Positions 35,461 to 43,430 of a DNA stretch of 64,000 bases are shown one piece after another; positions within the stretch are counted from its first letter, which is position 1; every line of letters starts with the position of its first letter. The notes beneath the pieces were generated by a model. It was not told the DNA's origin. It ran no database searches and saw only the letters and a program-made list of their open reading frames with translations. Source of the DNA: Aeromicrobium fastidiosum (GTDB lineage Bacteria; Actinomycetota; Actinomycetes; Propionibacteriales; Nocardioidaceae); the NCBI RefSeq assembly GCF_017876595.1, contig NZ_JAGIOG010000001.1:3410001-3474000 (forward strand), given 5' to 3'. Made by a program: the position numbers and the translations under genes.

Positions 35461-35895
35461 TCAGACGGTCTTGACGATGTAGACGTCGCACGGCGCGTGG
35501 TGCGCGATGTCGGTCGCGACGCTGCCGAGGATGCGTCCGATGCCCTGCACCCGCCGGTTGCCGACCACGATCAGGTCGGCACGGATGTCCTGGGCCACCG
35601 TCACGATGGCGTCGGCCGGCTTGCCGCGAGCCGGACTCGTCTGGATGTCGGCGACGATCCCCTTCAGGGAGCCGGCCACGTCGCGGGCGATGGCCTCGGC
35701 CTGGTCGCCCGGCGTCGTCTGCAGCCGCACGTCGCCGACGTAGCGGTCCTCGCCGAGGTTCTCGCGCACCTTCTCGTCGATGGCCGTCATGATGTGGAGC
35801 CTCGCGCCGGTCGCGGCCGCCAGCTCGGCAGCTACCTGCGCCGCCTTGCGCGAGGTGTCACTGCCGTCTACGCCGACCAGGATGGTCTGGAACAT
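35461..35895 (-). CDS. Universal stress protein A family (tandem paralogue)
   Basis: 144 residues: FQTILVGVDGSDTSRKAAQVAAELAAATGARLHIMTAID at the front, DLIVVGNRRVQGIGRILGSVATDIAHHAPCDVYIVKTV at the end. The ATG at 35895 has GGAGA five bases upstream; an earlier ATG at 35907 would add four residues and overlap that Shine-Dalgarno. Forty-six bases separate it from the downstream paralogue, so the two may be one transcript. A 17-bp palindrome lies 27 bases upstream of its start and may control both. Confidence 0.93.
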   Translation of the reverse strand: MFQTILVGVDGSDTSRKAAQVAAELAAATGARLHIMTAIDEKVRENLGEDRYVGDVRLQTTPGDQAEAIARDVAGSLKGIVADIQTSPARGKPADAIVTVAQDIRADLIVVGNRRVQGIGRILGSVATDIAHHAPCDVYIVKTV

Positions 35896-35922
35896 GGTGG
35901 TCTCCATTCAGTCGAACGACAG

Positions 35923-35939
35923 CGTAACTGCCAGTTACG
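35923..35939. promoter_or_regulatory. 17-bp perfect palindrome, probable operator of the stress-protein genes
   Basis: CGTAACTGCCAGTTACG, eight-base arms around one base, AT-richer than its surroundings. It lies 27-44 bases upstream of the ATG at 35895, where it would overlap or adjoin the promoter. Typical of a dimeric repressor or activator site. Confidence 0.5.
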
Positions 35940-35969
35940 TCTTCGTCACCCATCCGGGCGGGAGACGGC

Positions 35970-36701
35970 TCAGCCCAGCGACGCGCCCACGGCCTCGCCC
36001 ACCAGGTAGGTGAGCCCGGCGGCCGCTCCGCCCAGCACCAGCTGGCGGGTCCCGCCGAACCACCAGGAGCGTGCCGTCACCCGGGTGACGACGGCCCCGC
36101 ACGCGAACAGGCCGACGAGCGACAGGACGATCGCCGGCCACGCCGACTCGACGCCCACGAGGTAGGACGCCAGCGGGATCAGGGCACCCAGCGCGAAGGA
36201 GAAGAACGACGACACGGCCGCCAGCATCGGCGAGGCCAGGTCGTCGGTGTCGACGCCGAACTCCTCGCGGGCGTGCACCTTGACCGCGTTCTCCGGGTCG
36301 AGGTGCACCTCCCGCGCCATCTCGCGGGCGGTGTCCTCGTCGATGCCCTTCTCGACGAACATCGCGGCCAGCTCGGCCTCCTCGGCCGGCTCGTTGGACA
36401 GGATCTCGCGGCGCTCGATGTCGACCTGCTGCAGGGCGAACTCGCTCTGGCTCGCGACCGACGTGTACTCCCCCGCCGCCATCGAGAACGCGCCGGCGGC
36501 CAACCCGGCCAGACCGGCCAGCACGACCGGCTTGGTGTCGGACGCCTGGCTGCCGCCGACGACACCCATCATCAGCGCGAAGTTGGACACCAGGCCGTCC
36601 ATCGCGCCGAACACGGCCGGTCGGAGCCAGCCTCCCGTGACGTCGGGGTGCTCGTGGTCGATGCTCGACGGGTCCGGCAGCGGTTCGTGCGTCTCGGTCA
36701 T
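35970..36701 (-). CDS. VIT family (vacuolar iron transporter/CCC1-like) membrane protein
   Basis: 243 residues. HPDVTGGWLRPAVFGAMDGLVSNFALMMGVVGG is the first membrane helix with the family's D-G-L-x-S/T-N motif; AGAFSMAAGEYTSVASQSEF follows. A cytoplasmic Glu-rich helical section (EPAEEAELAAMFVEKGIDEDTAREMAREVHLD) is the metal-binding domain of CCC1-like proteins, and three further membrane helices end the protein. Members export Fe2+ or Mn2+ from the cytoplasm; here the metal is inferred. TACGTT ends six bases before the ATG, giving a leaderless transcript. It is divergent from the threonine aldolase. Confidence 0.9.
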   Translation of the reverse strand: MTETHEPLPDPSSIDHEHPDVTGGWLRPAVFGAMDGLVSNFALMMGVVGGSQASDTKPVVLAGLAGLAAGAFSMAAGEYTSVASQSEFALQQVDIERREILSNEPAEEAELAAMFVEKGIDEDTAREMAREVHLDPENAVKVHAREEFGVDTDDLASPMLAAVSSFFSFALGALIPLASYLVGVESAWPAIVLSLVGLFACGAVVTRVTARSWWFGGTRQLVLGGAAAGLTYLVGEAVGASLG

Positions 36702-36707
36702 GGGCTG

Positions 36708-36713
36708 AACGTA
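36708..36713 (-). promoter_or_regulatory. -10 hexamer, leaderless promoter of the VIT gene
   Basis: TACGTT on the leftward strand, six bases before the ATG at 36701. No Shine-Dalgarno. Confidence 0.5.
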
Positions 36714-36787
36714 CGACGATCCGGCCCGTCCGTCACCGAAGGTCAGGCTGACCTGAGGCCCGCGGACACCAGTGGCAGGCTGGTGCA

Positions 36788-37849
36788 GTGAGCGTCTTCG
36801 AGCAGCCCCGCAGCTTCGCCAGCGACAACTACGCGGGGGCGCACCCCGAGGTGCTGGCGGCGATCGCCGAGGCCAATGTCGGCCACCAGGTGGCCTACGG
36901 CGGCGATGCGTGGACGTCGCGCCTGACCGAGGTCGTGCGCGGTCTCCTCGGGGCACAGACCGAGGTGTTCCCCGTCTTCAATGGCACGGGGGCCAACGTC
37001 ACGGCACTGACGAGCCTCATGCCGCGCTGGGGCGCCGTCGTCGCTGCCGCGACCTCTCACATCAACTCCGACGAGGGCGGTGCGCCCGAGCGCGTCAGCG
37101 GCCTGAAGCTGCTGACAGTCGACACCCCGGACGGCAAGCTCACCCCCGAGCTGGTCGACCGGCAGGCCTGGGGATGGGGCAACGAGCATCGCGTCCAGCC
37201 GCTGGCGGTCAGCATCACCCAGACCACCGAGCTCGGGACGCTCTACACGGTCGACGAGATCCGCGCGATAGCCGACCACGCCCACGGGCTCGGCATGGCC
37301 GTGCACATGGACGGGGCCCGCATCTCCAACGCCGCGGCGGCCCTCGGGGTGCCGCTGCGCGACATCACGACCGATGCCGGCGTCGACGTCCTCAGCTTCG
37401 GCGCGACCAAGAACGGCGCGCTGTACGGCGAGGCGGTCATGGTGCTCGACCCGGCTGCCGCCGAGGGCCTGGTCTACCTCCGCAAGCTGTCGATGCAGCT
37501 CGCGTCCAAGATGCGCTTCGTGAGCGCCCAGCTGCTGGCGCTGCTGCAGGACGACCTCCACCTCCGCTCGGCGGGCCACGCCAATGCCATGGCTGCCAGG
37601 CTGCGGGGCTCGCTCGAGGCGTCGATCGCCGCCGGCGAGGTCTCGGGGCTCCGCTTCAGCCAGCCGACGCAGGCCAATGCGGTGTTCGCCGTGCTCGACC
37701 ACGCCGTCGCCGACCGCATCCGCGAACGGGTGCGGTTCTACGACTGGGGCCGCGCGGCCGGCGAGGTGCGGTGGATGACCGCCTTCGACACCACCGCGGA
37801 CGACGTCGACGCGTTCGTCGCCGTCATCCGCGAGGAGCTGACGCGCTGA
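36788..37849 (+). CDS. Threonine aldolase / beta-eliminating lyase family, PLP enzyme
   Basis: 353 residues of the fold-type I PLP family that includes low-specificity L-threonine aldolase. FASDNYAGAHPEVLAAIAEAN opens the protein; AVHMDGARISNAAAAL supplies the cofactor-binding aspartate and DVLSFGATKNGALYGEAV the Schiff-base lysine (about residue 207). It would split threonine or allo-threonine to glycine and acetaldehyde, though other beta-eliminations are possible. The GTG start is poorly supported by a Shine-Dalgarno. It is convergent with lgt, with a hairpin at the junction. Confidence 0.88.
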   Translation: MSVFEQPRSFASDNYAGAHPEVLAAIAEANVGHQVAYGGDAWTSRLTEVVRGLLGAQTEVFPVFNGTGANVTALTSLMPRWGAVVAAATSHINSDEGGAPERVSGLKLLTVDTPDGKLTPELVDRQAWGWGNEHRVQPLAVSITQTTELGTLYTVDEIRAIADHAHGLGMAVHMDGARISNAAAALGVPLRDITTDAGVDVLSFGATKNGALYGEAVMVLDPAAAEGLVYLRKLSMQLASKMRFVSAQLLALLQDDLHLRSAGHANAMAARLRGSLEASIAAGEVSGLRFSQPTQANAVFAVLDHAVADRIRERVRFYDWGRAAGEVRWMTAFDTTADDVDAFVAVIREELTR

Positions 37850-37862
37850 GCGGCTGCTCAGC
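37845..37862. terminator. Hairpin at a convergent gene end
   Basis: GCTGAGC-GGCT-GCTCAGC, seven-base perfect arms, covering the aldolase stop (37847-37849) and lying seven bases from the lgt stop. Probably serves both strands. No T-tract. Confidence 0.45.
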
Positions 37863-37868
37863 CATCGT

Positions 37869-38798
37869 TCACGGTCGGTCGGAAGAACCTGCCGCGGGCT
37901 CGTCGGAGGTCTCGGTCGTCCGCTCGGCGACGTCGTCGGACTCGTCGGCTGCGTCGATGTCCTCGTCTGCGACGACGGCGTCGGTCTCAGGCACCGGATC
38001 GGGCTTCGGCACCCGGTTGCGGGTCGCCACGAAGTAGGTCAGCGCCAGCACGAAGACGATGATCGACGTCCACACGTTGAGCCGGAACGGCCCGATGTGG
38101 TTGGCCTCGTCGATGCGCAGCTGCTCGATCCAGAACCGTCCAGCGGTGTAGAACATCGCGTACAGCGCGAACGCCCGTCCGCCCGTGAGCTTCACCCTGC
38201 GGTCGATCGCGATGATCAGCGCCGCGGCCGCGAGGTTCCAGAGCAGCTCGTAGAGGAACGTCGGGTGGAACGTCTCGAACTCGACGTATCCGGGCGGACG
38301 CTTGTCGGGCGCGATCTCGAGCCCCCACGGGAGCGTCGTGGGCTTGCCGAACAGCTCCTGGTTGAAGTAGTTGCCGATGCGGCCGATCGCCTGCGCGACG
38401 AGCAGACCGGGTGCGAGGGAGTCGGCGACCTTCGAGAACGAGACGCCGTAACGGCGGCACCCGATGTAGGCACCCAGCGCGCCGCCGAGCACGGCACCCC
38501 AGATGCCGAGGCCGCCCTTCCAGATCAGGAAAACGTCGCCGACGTGGCGTCCGTCGCCGAAGTACAGCTCGGGATCGGTGATGACGTGGTAGATGCGCGC
38601 CCCGACGATGCCGAAGGGGATGGCCCAGATCGCGATGTCGCCGATGACGCCCGCCCGGCCGCCCCGCGCCTGGAAGCGTCGCTCGCCGATCCAGATCGCC
38701 ACGAGGGCACCGATGATGATGCCGAGCGCGTACGCCCTCAGTGGCAGTGGTCCGAGGTGCCAGACGCCCTGGGACGGGCTGGGGATGTACGCGAGCAT
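37869..38798 (-). CDS. lgt: Prolipoprotein diacylglyceryl transferase
   Basis: 309 residues, seven membrane segments. The Lgt signature GRIGNYFNQELFG (near residue 138), the N-terminal LGIIIGALVAIWIGERRF and the FHPTFLYELLWNL motif are intact. It transfers diacylglyceryl from phosphatidylglycerol to the lipobox cysteine of prolipoproteins such as the LivK homologue here. The last ~50 residues are a cytoplasmic acidic tail (ETDAVVADEDIDAADESDDV), common in actinobacterial Lgt. GAGAGGAA precedes the ATG, which lies two bases after the trpA stop, so it is co-transcribed with trpCBA. Confidence 0.95.
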   Translation of the reverse strand: MLAYIPSPSQGVWHLGPLPLRAYALGIIIGALVAIWIGERRFQARGGRAGVIGDIAIWAIPFGIVGARIYHVITDPELYFGDGRHVGDVFLIWKGGLGIWGAVLGGALGAYIGCRRYGVSFSKVADSLAPGLLVAQAIGRIGNYFNQELFGKPTTLPWGLEIAPDKRPPGYVEFETFHPTFLYELLWNLAAAALIIAIDRRVKLTGGRAFALYAMFYTAGRFWIEQLRIDEANHIGPFRLNVWTSIIVFVLALTYFVATRNRVPKPDPVPETDAVVADEDIDAADESDDVAERTTETSDEPAAGSSDRP

Positions 38799-38800
38799 GA

Positions 38801-39616
38801 TCAGTTCCTCTCGACGCCGGCCCGCAGGTCGCGGGCCAGGGCGCGGACGGCCTCGATCCCGGCGGTCTCGTCGGGTGCGTCCAGCAGACAGCGTACGAGG
38901 GCGGACCCCACGATCACGGCATCGGCATAGGCCGCGATCTCGTGGGCCTGCGCTCCGTTGGAGACGCCGAGGCCGACGCCCACCGGCTTGTCACTGACGG
39001 CGCGCACCCGGGCCACGAGCTCCTCGCCCAGCGAGCTGGTCTGCTCCCGCGCGCCGGTGACTCCCATGACGGCCGTGGCGTAGACGAACCCGCTCGCCGC
39101 GTCGACCGTCATGGCCAGCCGCTCGTCGGTCGACGACGGCGCGACCAGGAAGATGCGGTCGAGGTCGTGGGTGCCCGACGCCTCGATCCACGGGCCCGCC
39201 TCGTCGGGGATGAGGTCGGGGGTGATGAGCCCCGAACCGCCGGCACCGGCGAGATCGGCGGCGAACCGCTCGACGCCGTACCGCTCGACGGGGTTCCAGT
39301 ACGTCATGACGACGGTCGGGACGCCCGTGGCCGCCGTGGCCCGCACGACGTCGAACACGTCGGTCGTGCGCGAGCCGGCCGCCAGCGCCTGCTCGGCGGC
39401 GGCCTGGATGACAGGGCCGTCCATGACCGGATCGCTGTAGGGCAGCCCGATCTCGACGAGGTCGACGCCGCCCTCGACCATCGCCTCGATCGCGCGGATC
39501 GAGGTCTCCTTGGTCGGGAAACCCGCCGGCAGGTAGCCGACGAGAGCCGCACGCCCTTGGCTGCGGGTCCGCTCGAAGAGCTCGTCGACGGGGCTCGCCG
39601 GGGAGGCGGAGGTCAT
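38801..39616 (-). CDS. trpA: Tryptophan synthase alpha chain
   Basis: 271 residues. [21 protein letters not shown] carries the catalytic glutamate and aspartate of the alpha active site; [29 protein letters not shown] and [30 protein letters not shown] complete the TIM barrel. It cleaves indole-3-glycerol phosphate to indole, which is channelled to TrpB. The start overlaps the trpB stop (ATGA), so the two subunits are translated in step. Confidence 0.96.
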   Translation of the reverse strand: MTSASPASPVDELFERTRSQGRAALVGYLPAGFPTKETSIRAIEAMVEGGVDLVEIGLPYSDPVMDGPVIQAAAEQALAAGSRTTDVFDVVRATAATGVPTVVMTYWNPVERYGVERFAADLAGAGGSGLITPDLIPDEAGPWIEASGTHDLDRIFLVAPSSTDERLAMTVDAASGFVYATAVMGVTGAREQTSSLGEELVARVRAVSDKPVGVGLGVSNGAQAHEIAAYADAVIVGSALVRCLLDAPDETAGIEAVRALARDLRAGVERN

Positions 39617-40854
39617 TCCTCGACCCCCTGCTCGAGCACGACCGGCTCGTCGATCAGGCCGAAGTACTCCGCGGCGGTGTGGACGTCCTTGTCGCCGCGA
39701 CCCGACAGGTTGACCAGGATCGTGGCGTCGGGGCCGAGCTCCTTGGCCAGGTCGAGCGCTCCGGCCAGGGCGTGGGCCGACTCGATCGCGGGGATGATGC
39801 CCTCGGTCTTGCAGAGCAGGTCGAAGGCCGACATCGCCTCGGCGTCGGTGGCCGGCACGTACGACGCACGTCCGGTGTCGGCGAGGAACGAGTGCTCCGG
39901 TCCGACGCCCGGGTAGTCGAGGCCTGCGGAGATCGAGTGCGAGTCGAGCGTCTGACCGTCCTCGTCCTGCAGCAGGAACGAGCGGGCGCCGTGCAGCACG
40001 CCGACGTCGCCGCCGGTGATCGTCGCGGCGTGACGTCCGCTCGCGACCCCGTCTCCCCCGGCCTCGATGCCGACCAGGCGCACGTCTGCGTCGTCGATGA
40101 AGGCCGTGAACAGGCCGATCGCGTTGGACCCGCCGCCGACACAGGCGACCGCGGCGTCGGGAAGGCGTCCGTCGAGCTCGAGCACCTGCCGGCGCGCCTC
40201 GTCGCCGATGCCCCGGGTCAGGTCGCGGACCATGCTCGGGAATGGGTGCGGTCCGGCGGCGGTGCCGAACAGGTACGACGTCGTGTCGACGCTGGCGACC
40301 CAGTCGCGCAGCGCCTCGTTGATCGCGTCCTTGAGGGTGCGGCTGCCGCTCGTGACGGAGACGACCTCGGCACCCAGCATCTTCATGCGCGCGACGTTGA
40401 GGGCCTGCCGCTCGGTGTCGACCTCGCCCATGTAGACGGTGCACTCGAGGTCGAGGTAGGCGCACGCCGTCGCCGATGCGACCCCGTGCTGTCCGGCACC
40501 CGTCTCGGCGATCGCGCGCGGCTTGCCGATGCGCTTGGCCAGCAGGGCCTGCCCGATGACGTTGCGGATCTTGTGCGCGCCCGTGTGGTTGAGGTCCTCG
40601 CGCTTGAGCAGGATGCGGGCGCCGGCGGCCTCGGAGAAGCGGTGCGCCTCGTAGAGGGGGCTGGGGACGTTGGCGTACTCGCGCAGCATCCGGTCGAGCT
40701 CGGCCGTGAAGGCGGGATCGGCCTTGGCCTCGGTCCAGGCGCGGGCCAGCTCGTCGAGCGGCGCGACGAGCGCCTCGGGCATGAAGCGTCCGCCGAACTG
40801 GCCGAAGTGGCCGGTGGCGTCGGGCTGGGAGTAGATGGGCTGTGCCTGGGTCAT
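39613..40854 (-). CDS. trpB: Tryptophan synthase beta chain
   Basis: 413 residues. [29 protein letters not shown] holds the PLP lysine; [19 protein letters not shown] and [16 protein letters not shown] are the serine- and phosphate-binding regions. It joins indole with serine to make tryptophan. GAGGAAG precedes the ATG. The gap to trpC is 81 bases with no extra gene, and no small trpM-like frame was found there. Confidence 0.97.
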   Translation of the reverse strand: MTQAQPIYSQPDATGHFGQFGGRFMPEALVAPLDELARAWTEAKADPAFTAELDRMLREYANVPSPLYEAHRFSEAAGARILLKREDLNHTGAHKIRNVIGQALLAKRIGKPRAIAETGAGQHGVASATACAYLDLECTVYMGEVDTERQALNVARMKMLGAEVVSVTSGSRTLKDAINEALRDWVASVDTTSYLFGTAAGPHPFPSMVRDLTRGIGDEARRQVLELDGRLPDAAVACVGGGSNAIGLFTAFIDDADVRLVGIEAGGDGVASGRHAATITGGDVGVLHGARSFLLQDEDGQTLDSHSISAGLDYPGVGPEHSFLADTGRASYVPATDAEAMSAFDLLCKTEGIIPAIESAHALAGALDLAKELGPDATILVNLSGRGDKDVHTAAEYFGLIDEPVVLEQGVEE

Positions 40855-40935
40855 GGCTTCCTCAATGATCTGATCGGTGGCCCGTGAGGGCAGGAGTGCA
40901 GGCGAGGGCGCGCCACCGCGTCAGCGGTGACGCCA

Positions 40936-41742
40936 CTACCACCGATGCTGCAGAGCGGGGTGCGCGCCGGCGGCGACCAGATCGGCGACCGAGGCCCGGG
41001 GGTCGTCGCCGCGCACCAGGGTCTCGCCGACCAGCACGACGTGCGCGCCGGCCTTGGCGTAGTCGATGACGTCGCGGGGGCCGCGGACGCCGGAGGCGGC
41101 GACCTTGACGGCGGTGCCGGGGATGAGCGGCGAGAGGCGCTCGAAGGTCGTGCGGTCGACCTCGAGGGTCTTGAGGTTGCGGGCGTTGACGCCGATCAGG
41201 TCGGCACCGGCGTCGGCGGCGCGCTTGACCTCCTCGGCGTCGTTGACCTCGACCAGCGGGGTCAGGCCGATCGACCGGGCCCGCTCGATGAGGCTCTCGA
41301 GCGCGATCTGCTCGAGGGCGGCGACGATGAGCAGCGCCATGTCGGCACCGGCGGCCCGCGCTTCCCAGAGCTGGTAGGAGGTCGTGATGAAGTCCTTGCG
41401 CAGCACCGGGACGTCGACCGTGCCGCGCACCGCGCGGAGGTCGGCCAGCGTGCCGCCGAAGCGGCGCTCCTCGGTGAGGACGCTGATGGCCGCCGCACCG
41501 CCGGCCGCGTAGTCGGCCGCGAGCGCCGCGGGGTCCTTGATCGTGGCGAGCTTGCCCTCGCTCGGGCTGGACCGCTTGACCTCGGCGATGACCGACACGC
41601 CGTCGGAGCGGAACGCGGGCATCGGGTCGAGCGCCGGGTGCTGGCGCGAGGCGCGTTCCTTGAGGTCGTCCAGCGAGGTGACCGCCATGCGGGCCTCGAG
41701 ATCTTCGGCCACGCCGACGAGGATGTCGTCCAGCACTGACAT
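40936..41742 (-). CDS. trpC: Indole-3-glycerol phosphate synthase
   Basis: 268 residues. [67 protein letters not shown] and [30 protein letters not shown] are the substrate-binding blocks of the (beta/alpha)8 barrel. It converts CdRP to indole-3-glycerol phosphate. GGAGGAGG upstream of the ATG is one of the strongest Shine-Dalgarno sequences in the window. It heads trpCBA-lgt. The leader from the likely start site is about 30 bases, too short for an attenuator peptide. Confidence 0.96.
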   Translation of the reverse strand: MSVLDDILVGVAEDLEARMAVTSLDDLKERASRQHPALDPMPAFRSDGVSVIAEVKRSSPSEGKLATIKDPAALAADYAAGGAAAISVLTEERRFGGTLADLRAVRGTVDVPVLRKDFITTSYQLWEARAAGADMALLIVAALEQIALESLIERARSIGLTPLVEVNDAEEVKRAADAGADLIGVNARNLKTLEVDRTTFERLSPLIPGTAVKVAASGVRGPRDVIDYAKAGAHVVLVGETLVRGDDPRASVADLVAAGAHPALQHRW

Positions 41743-41779
41743 GACTCCTCCTCCGCAGCAGACGTTGGGCTCGTGGTCA

Positions 41780-41785
41780 AGAGTA
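41780..41785 (-). promoter_or_regulatory. Possible -10 of trpCBA-lgt
   Basis: TACTCT on the leftward strand, about 37 bases before the trpC ATG. No clear -35, no T-box and no Trp-rich leader peptide between it and trpC. Confidence 0.35.
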
Positions 41786-41830
41786 TCCCGAACCGGCTGT
41801 GGATCGTCCCGGGGTTGCCGACTGCCTCAC

Positions 41831-41836
41831 TATGCT
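41831..41836 (+). promoter_or_regulatory. -10 hexamer, leaderless promoter
   Basis: TATGCT ends six bases before the ATG at 41843. No Shine-Dalgarno. Confidence 0.55.
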
Positions 41837-41842
41837 CGGTGC

Positions 41843-42142
41843 ATGTCGACCCCCGAGCGTCCCGAGGCGGGTCCCAGCGACCCGGTCACCCTCAACCGCA
41901 AGGCGGTCTTCAGCATCGTGTGCGGCATCTGCGCCTTCGCGCTGATCTACGTCGAGCCCGTCGGAGGGCTGCTGGTGGCTGTCCCGTCGATCACCAGCGG
42001 TCTGCACGCCCGCCGCGAGATCGTCGCTGCGCAGGGCCTCCAGACCGGTGACTCGATCGCCGTCATCGGTTTGATGGTCGGCGGCGGTGCGGTCGTGACC
42101 GTCGTGCTGTCGTGGCTGCTGCCCGTCGTGACGGGCCGCTGA
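41843..42142 (+). CDS. Small membrane protein, DUF4190-like
   Basis: 99 residues with two or three hydrophobic segments: AVFSIVCGICAFALIYVEPVGGLLVAVPSITSGLHARREI, then TGDSIAVIGLMVGGGAVVTVVLSWLLPVV. The pair of helices around a basic ARREI loop matches the DUF4190 layout seen in the gene at 42598-43131 (ILSVLARKEI...GLVTGIIGTV), so they are probably distant relatives. Function unknown. TATGCT six bases before the ATG indicates a leaderless message. It is divergent from trpC and convergent with the DUF2752 gene. Confidence 0.75.
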   Translation: MSTPERPEAGPSDPVTLNRKAVFSIVCGICAFALIYVEPVGGLLVAVPSITSGLHARREIVAAQGLQTGDSIAVIGLMVGGGAVVTVVLSWLLPVVTGR

Positions 42143-42172
42143 GCCTCGCCGGACGCCGACGCACGTCACGAT

Positions 42173-42601
42173 TCAGGGCGCGAGCCACGCGCCCCACGGG
42201 GTGATGCGAAACAGTCCGAAGACGCCGAACGCCAGCAGCACCGCGGCTCCGGAGGTCGTGCTGAGCGACACCATCCGAGCCGTGGTGTCGCCCGACGCGC
42301 GGCGTACGGCCCACACGCACCACAGCACGACCGCCGCAGCCACCAGGAGCACGGCGAGGGCGTTGCTGCTGAGCGCTGCGACGACGTCGCCGCGGGTCAG
42401 GTCGTTGACGGCCCGCAGCCCTCCGCAACCGGGGCACGGCAGGCCGGTCAGCGACAGGAACGGGCAGAAGCCGTACGAACCCGAGCCGTGCGGATCGTGG
42501 ACGTGCAGCAGGGCCGCTGCCCCCAGCCCCAGGCCCGCGGCCAGCGCCGGTGCCGCGAGGGCACGACCGGCCGACGCCGCGGGGGCGTCGGCGTGGCTCA
42601 C
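42173..42601 (-). CDS. DUF2752 membrane protein
   Basis: 142 residues, three hydrophobic segments. The DUF2752 hallmark CPFLSLTGLPCPGCGGLRAVNDLTRGDVVAAL is intact, with a CPGCG motif that could bind metal or form a disulfide. Function is unknown. Its GTG overlaps the stop of the DUF4190 gene (GTGA). It is a regular companion of trp genes in related genomes, though no link to tryptophan synthesis is established. Confidence 0.88.
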   Translation of the reverse strand: MSHADAPAASAGRALAAPALAAGLGLGAAALLHVHDPHGSGSYGFCPFLSLTGLPCPGCGGLRAVNDLTRGDVVAALSSNALAVLLVAAAVVLWCVWAVRRASGDTTARMVSLSTTSGAAVLLAFGVFGLFRITPWGAWLAP

Positions 42602-43131
42602 GCGAGGGACGTGATCACGACGATGGCGATGAATCCGGCCCAGATGACCGTGCCGATGATGCCGGTGACCAAGCCGGCGATCGCCATGCCGCGGCCCTCG
42701 TACGCGCCCTTGGGCGCGGCGTCGATCTCCTTGCGCGCGAGGACCGACAGGATGATCGCCGCGGGGCCGATCAGCACGCCGACGTAGCAGAACACGATCG
42801 AGACGATGCCGAGGACCATCCCGAGGACGGCCTTGGTCGAGTTCTGCGGACGCGGCGGGTAGCCGTAACCCTGAGGGGCCTGGCCATAGCCCGGAGGGGG
42901 CCCGTAGCCGGGCGGGGGGCCGTAGCCGGAAGGCGGCTGGCCGTAGCCCGCAGGGGGCTGGTCGTATCCGGGAGGCGCCTGGCCGTGCGTCGGCGGCGCC
43001 TGGCCGTATGACGGCGGCACCTGTCCGTAGGTGGGAGGAGCCTGGCCGTACGACGGTGGCGGAGCTGCTGCGGGCTCGGACGGCTGGTCGTCGTCACCGG
43101 GATAGGTGGGGTACTGCGGCTGATCGCTCAC
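42598..43131 (-). CDS. DUF4190 membrane protein with a Pro/Tyr/Gly/Gln-rich repeat tail
   Basis: 177 residues. The first ~95 are low-complexity, built from imperfect seven-residue repeats of the type PP-x-YGQ-A, ending PGYGYPPRPQNS; this part is probably a disordered cytoplasmic tail. Two membrane helices follow (AVLGMVLGIVSIVFCYVGVLIGPAAIILS and GMAIAGLVTGIIGTVIWAGFIAIVVI) around an ARKEI loop, the DUF4190 pattern. The GTG at 43131 starts ten bases after the upstream stop; a GTG at 43164 would overlap that gene by 23 bases. Function unknown. Confidence 0.8.
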   Translation of the reverse strand: MSDQPQYPTYPGDDDQPSEPAAAPPPSYGQAPPTYGQVPPSYGQAPPTHGQAPPGYDQPPAGYGQPPSGYGPPPGYGPPPGYGQAPQGYGYPPRPQNSTKAVLGMVLGIVSIVFCYVGVLIGPAAIILSVLARKEIDAAPKGAYEGRGMAIAGLVTGIIGTVIWAGFIAIVVITSLA

Positions 43132-43141
43132 GACGGGCCGG

Positions 43142-43336
43142 TCAGTGCTCGGCGCGGTCGGCACCCATGCCGGCAGCCGACATGATGCGCGCGACGACGC
43201 CGGCGGCCAGGGCGATCACGGTGCCGATCGTGAACAGGATCCAGTTGGGGTCGGGGACCAGGGCGATGCCACCGATCGTGATGCCGACCAGGCACATGAT
43301 TACTCCGGTCCAAGCGGCGGGCGACGATCCGTGCAT
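43142..43336 (-). CDS. HGxxPAAW-type small membrane protein
   Basis: 64 residues beginning MHGSSPAAWTGVIMCLVG, the diagnostic motif of a small actinobacterial family found beside trp genes. Two hydrophobic helices (GVIMCLVGITIGGIALVP and ILFTIGTVIALAAGVVARIM) with a short loop. Function unknown. GAGGAGAG precedes the ATG and a TAGTCT hexamer lies 36 bases upstream. First of three small membrane-protein genes running to 42173. Confidence 0.88.
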   Translation of the reverse strand: MHGSSPAAWTGVIMCLVGITIGGIALVPDPNWILFTIGTVIALAAGVVARIMSAAGMGADRAEH

Positions 43337-43372
43337 GGGTGAGACTCTCCTCGTGGTGGCTGAACTGGCCTC

Positions 43373-43378
43373 AGACTA
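43373..43378 (-). promoter_or_regulatory. Possible -10 of the small membrane-protein operon
   Basis: TAGTCT on the leftward strand, 36 bases before the ATG at 43336, in the only gap between the sugar-transferase module and the trp-side genes. Confidence 0.35.
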
Positions 43379-43409
43379 CTGGGTCGCGGCACCCCGCACG
43401 CACGCGCCC

Positions 43410-43430
43410 GACCGGTGTCGGGCACCGGTC
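43410..43430 (-). terminator. Hairpin after the sugar transferase gene
   Basis: GACCGGTG-TCGGG-CACCGGTC, eight-base arms, starting within the stop codon at 43429. No T-tract follows. Confidence 0.45.

Noticed and set aside
40855..40935. A small trpM-like gene between trpC and trpB
   Set aside because: No open frame with a ribosome site is present in the 81 bases.
42126..42171. TCGTGACG / CGTCACGA inverted repeat between convergent genes as a terminator
   Set aside because: The arms are eight bases but the loop is 30, giving a weak structure; not called.
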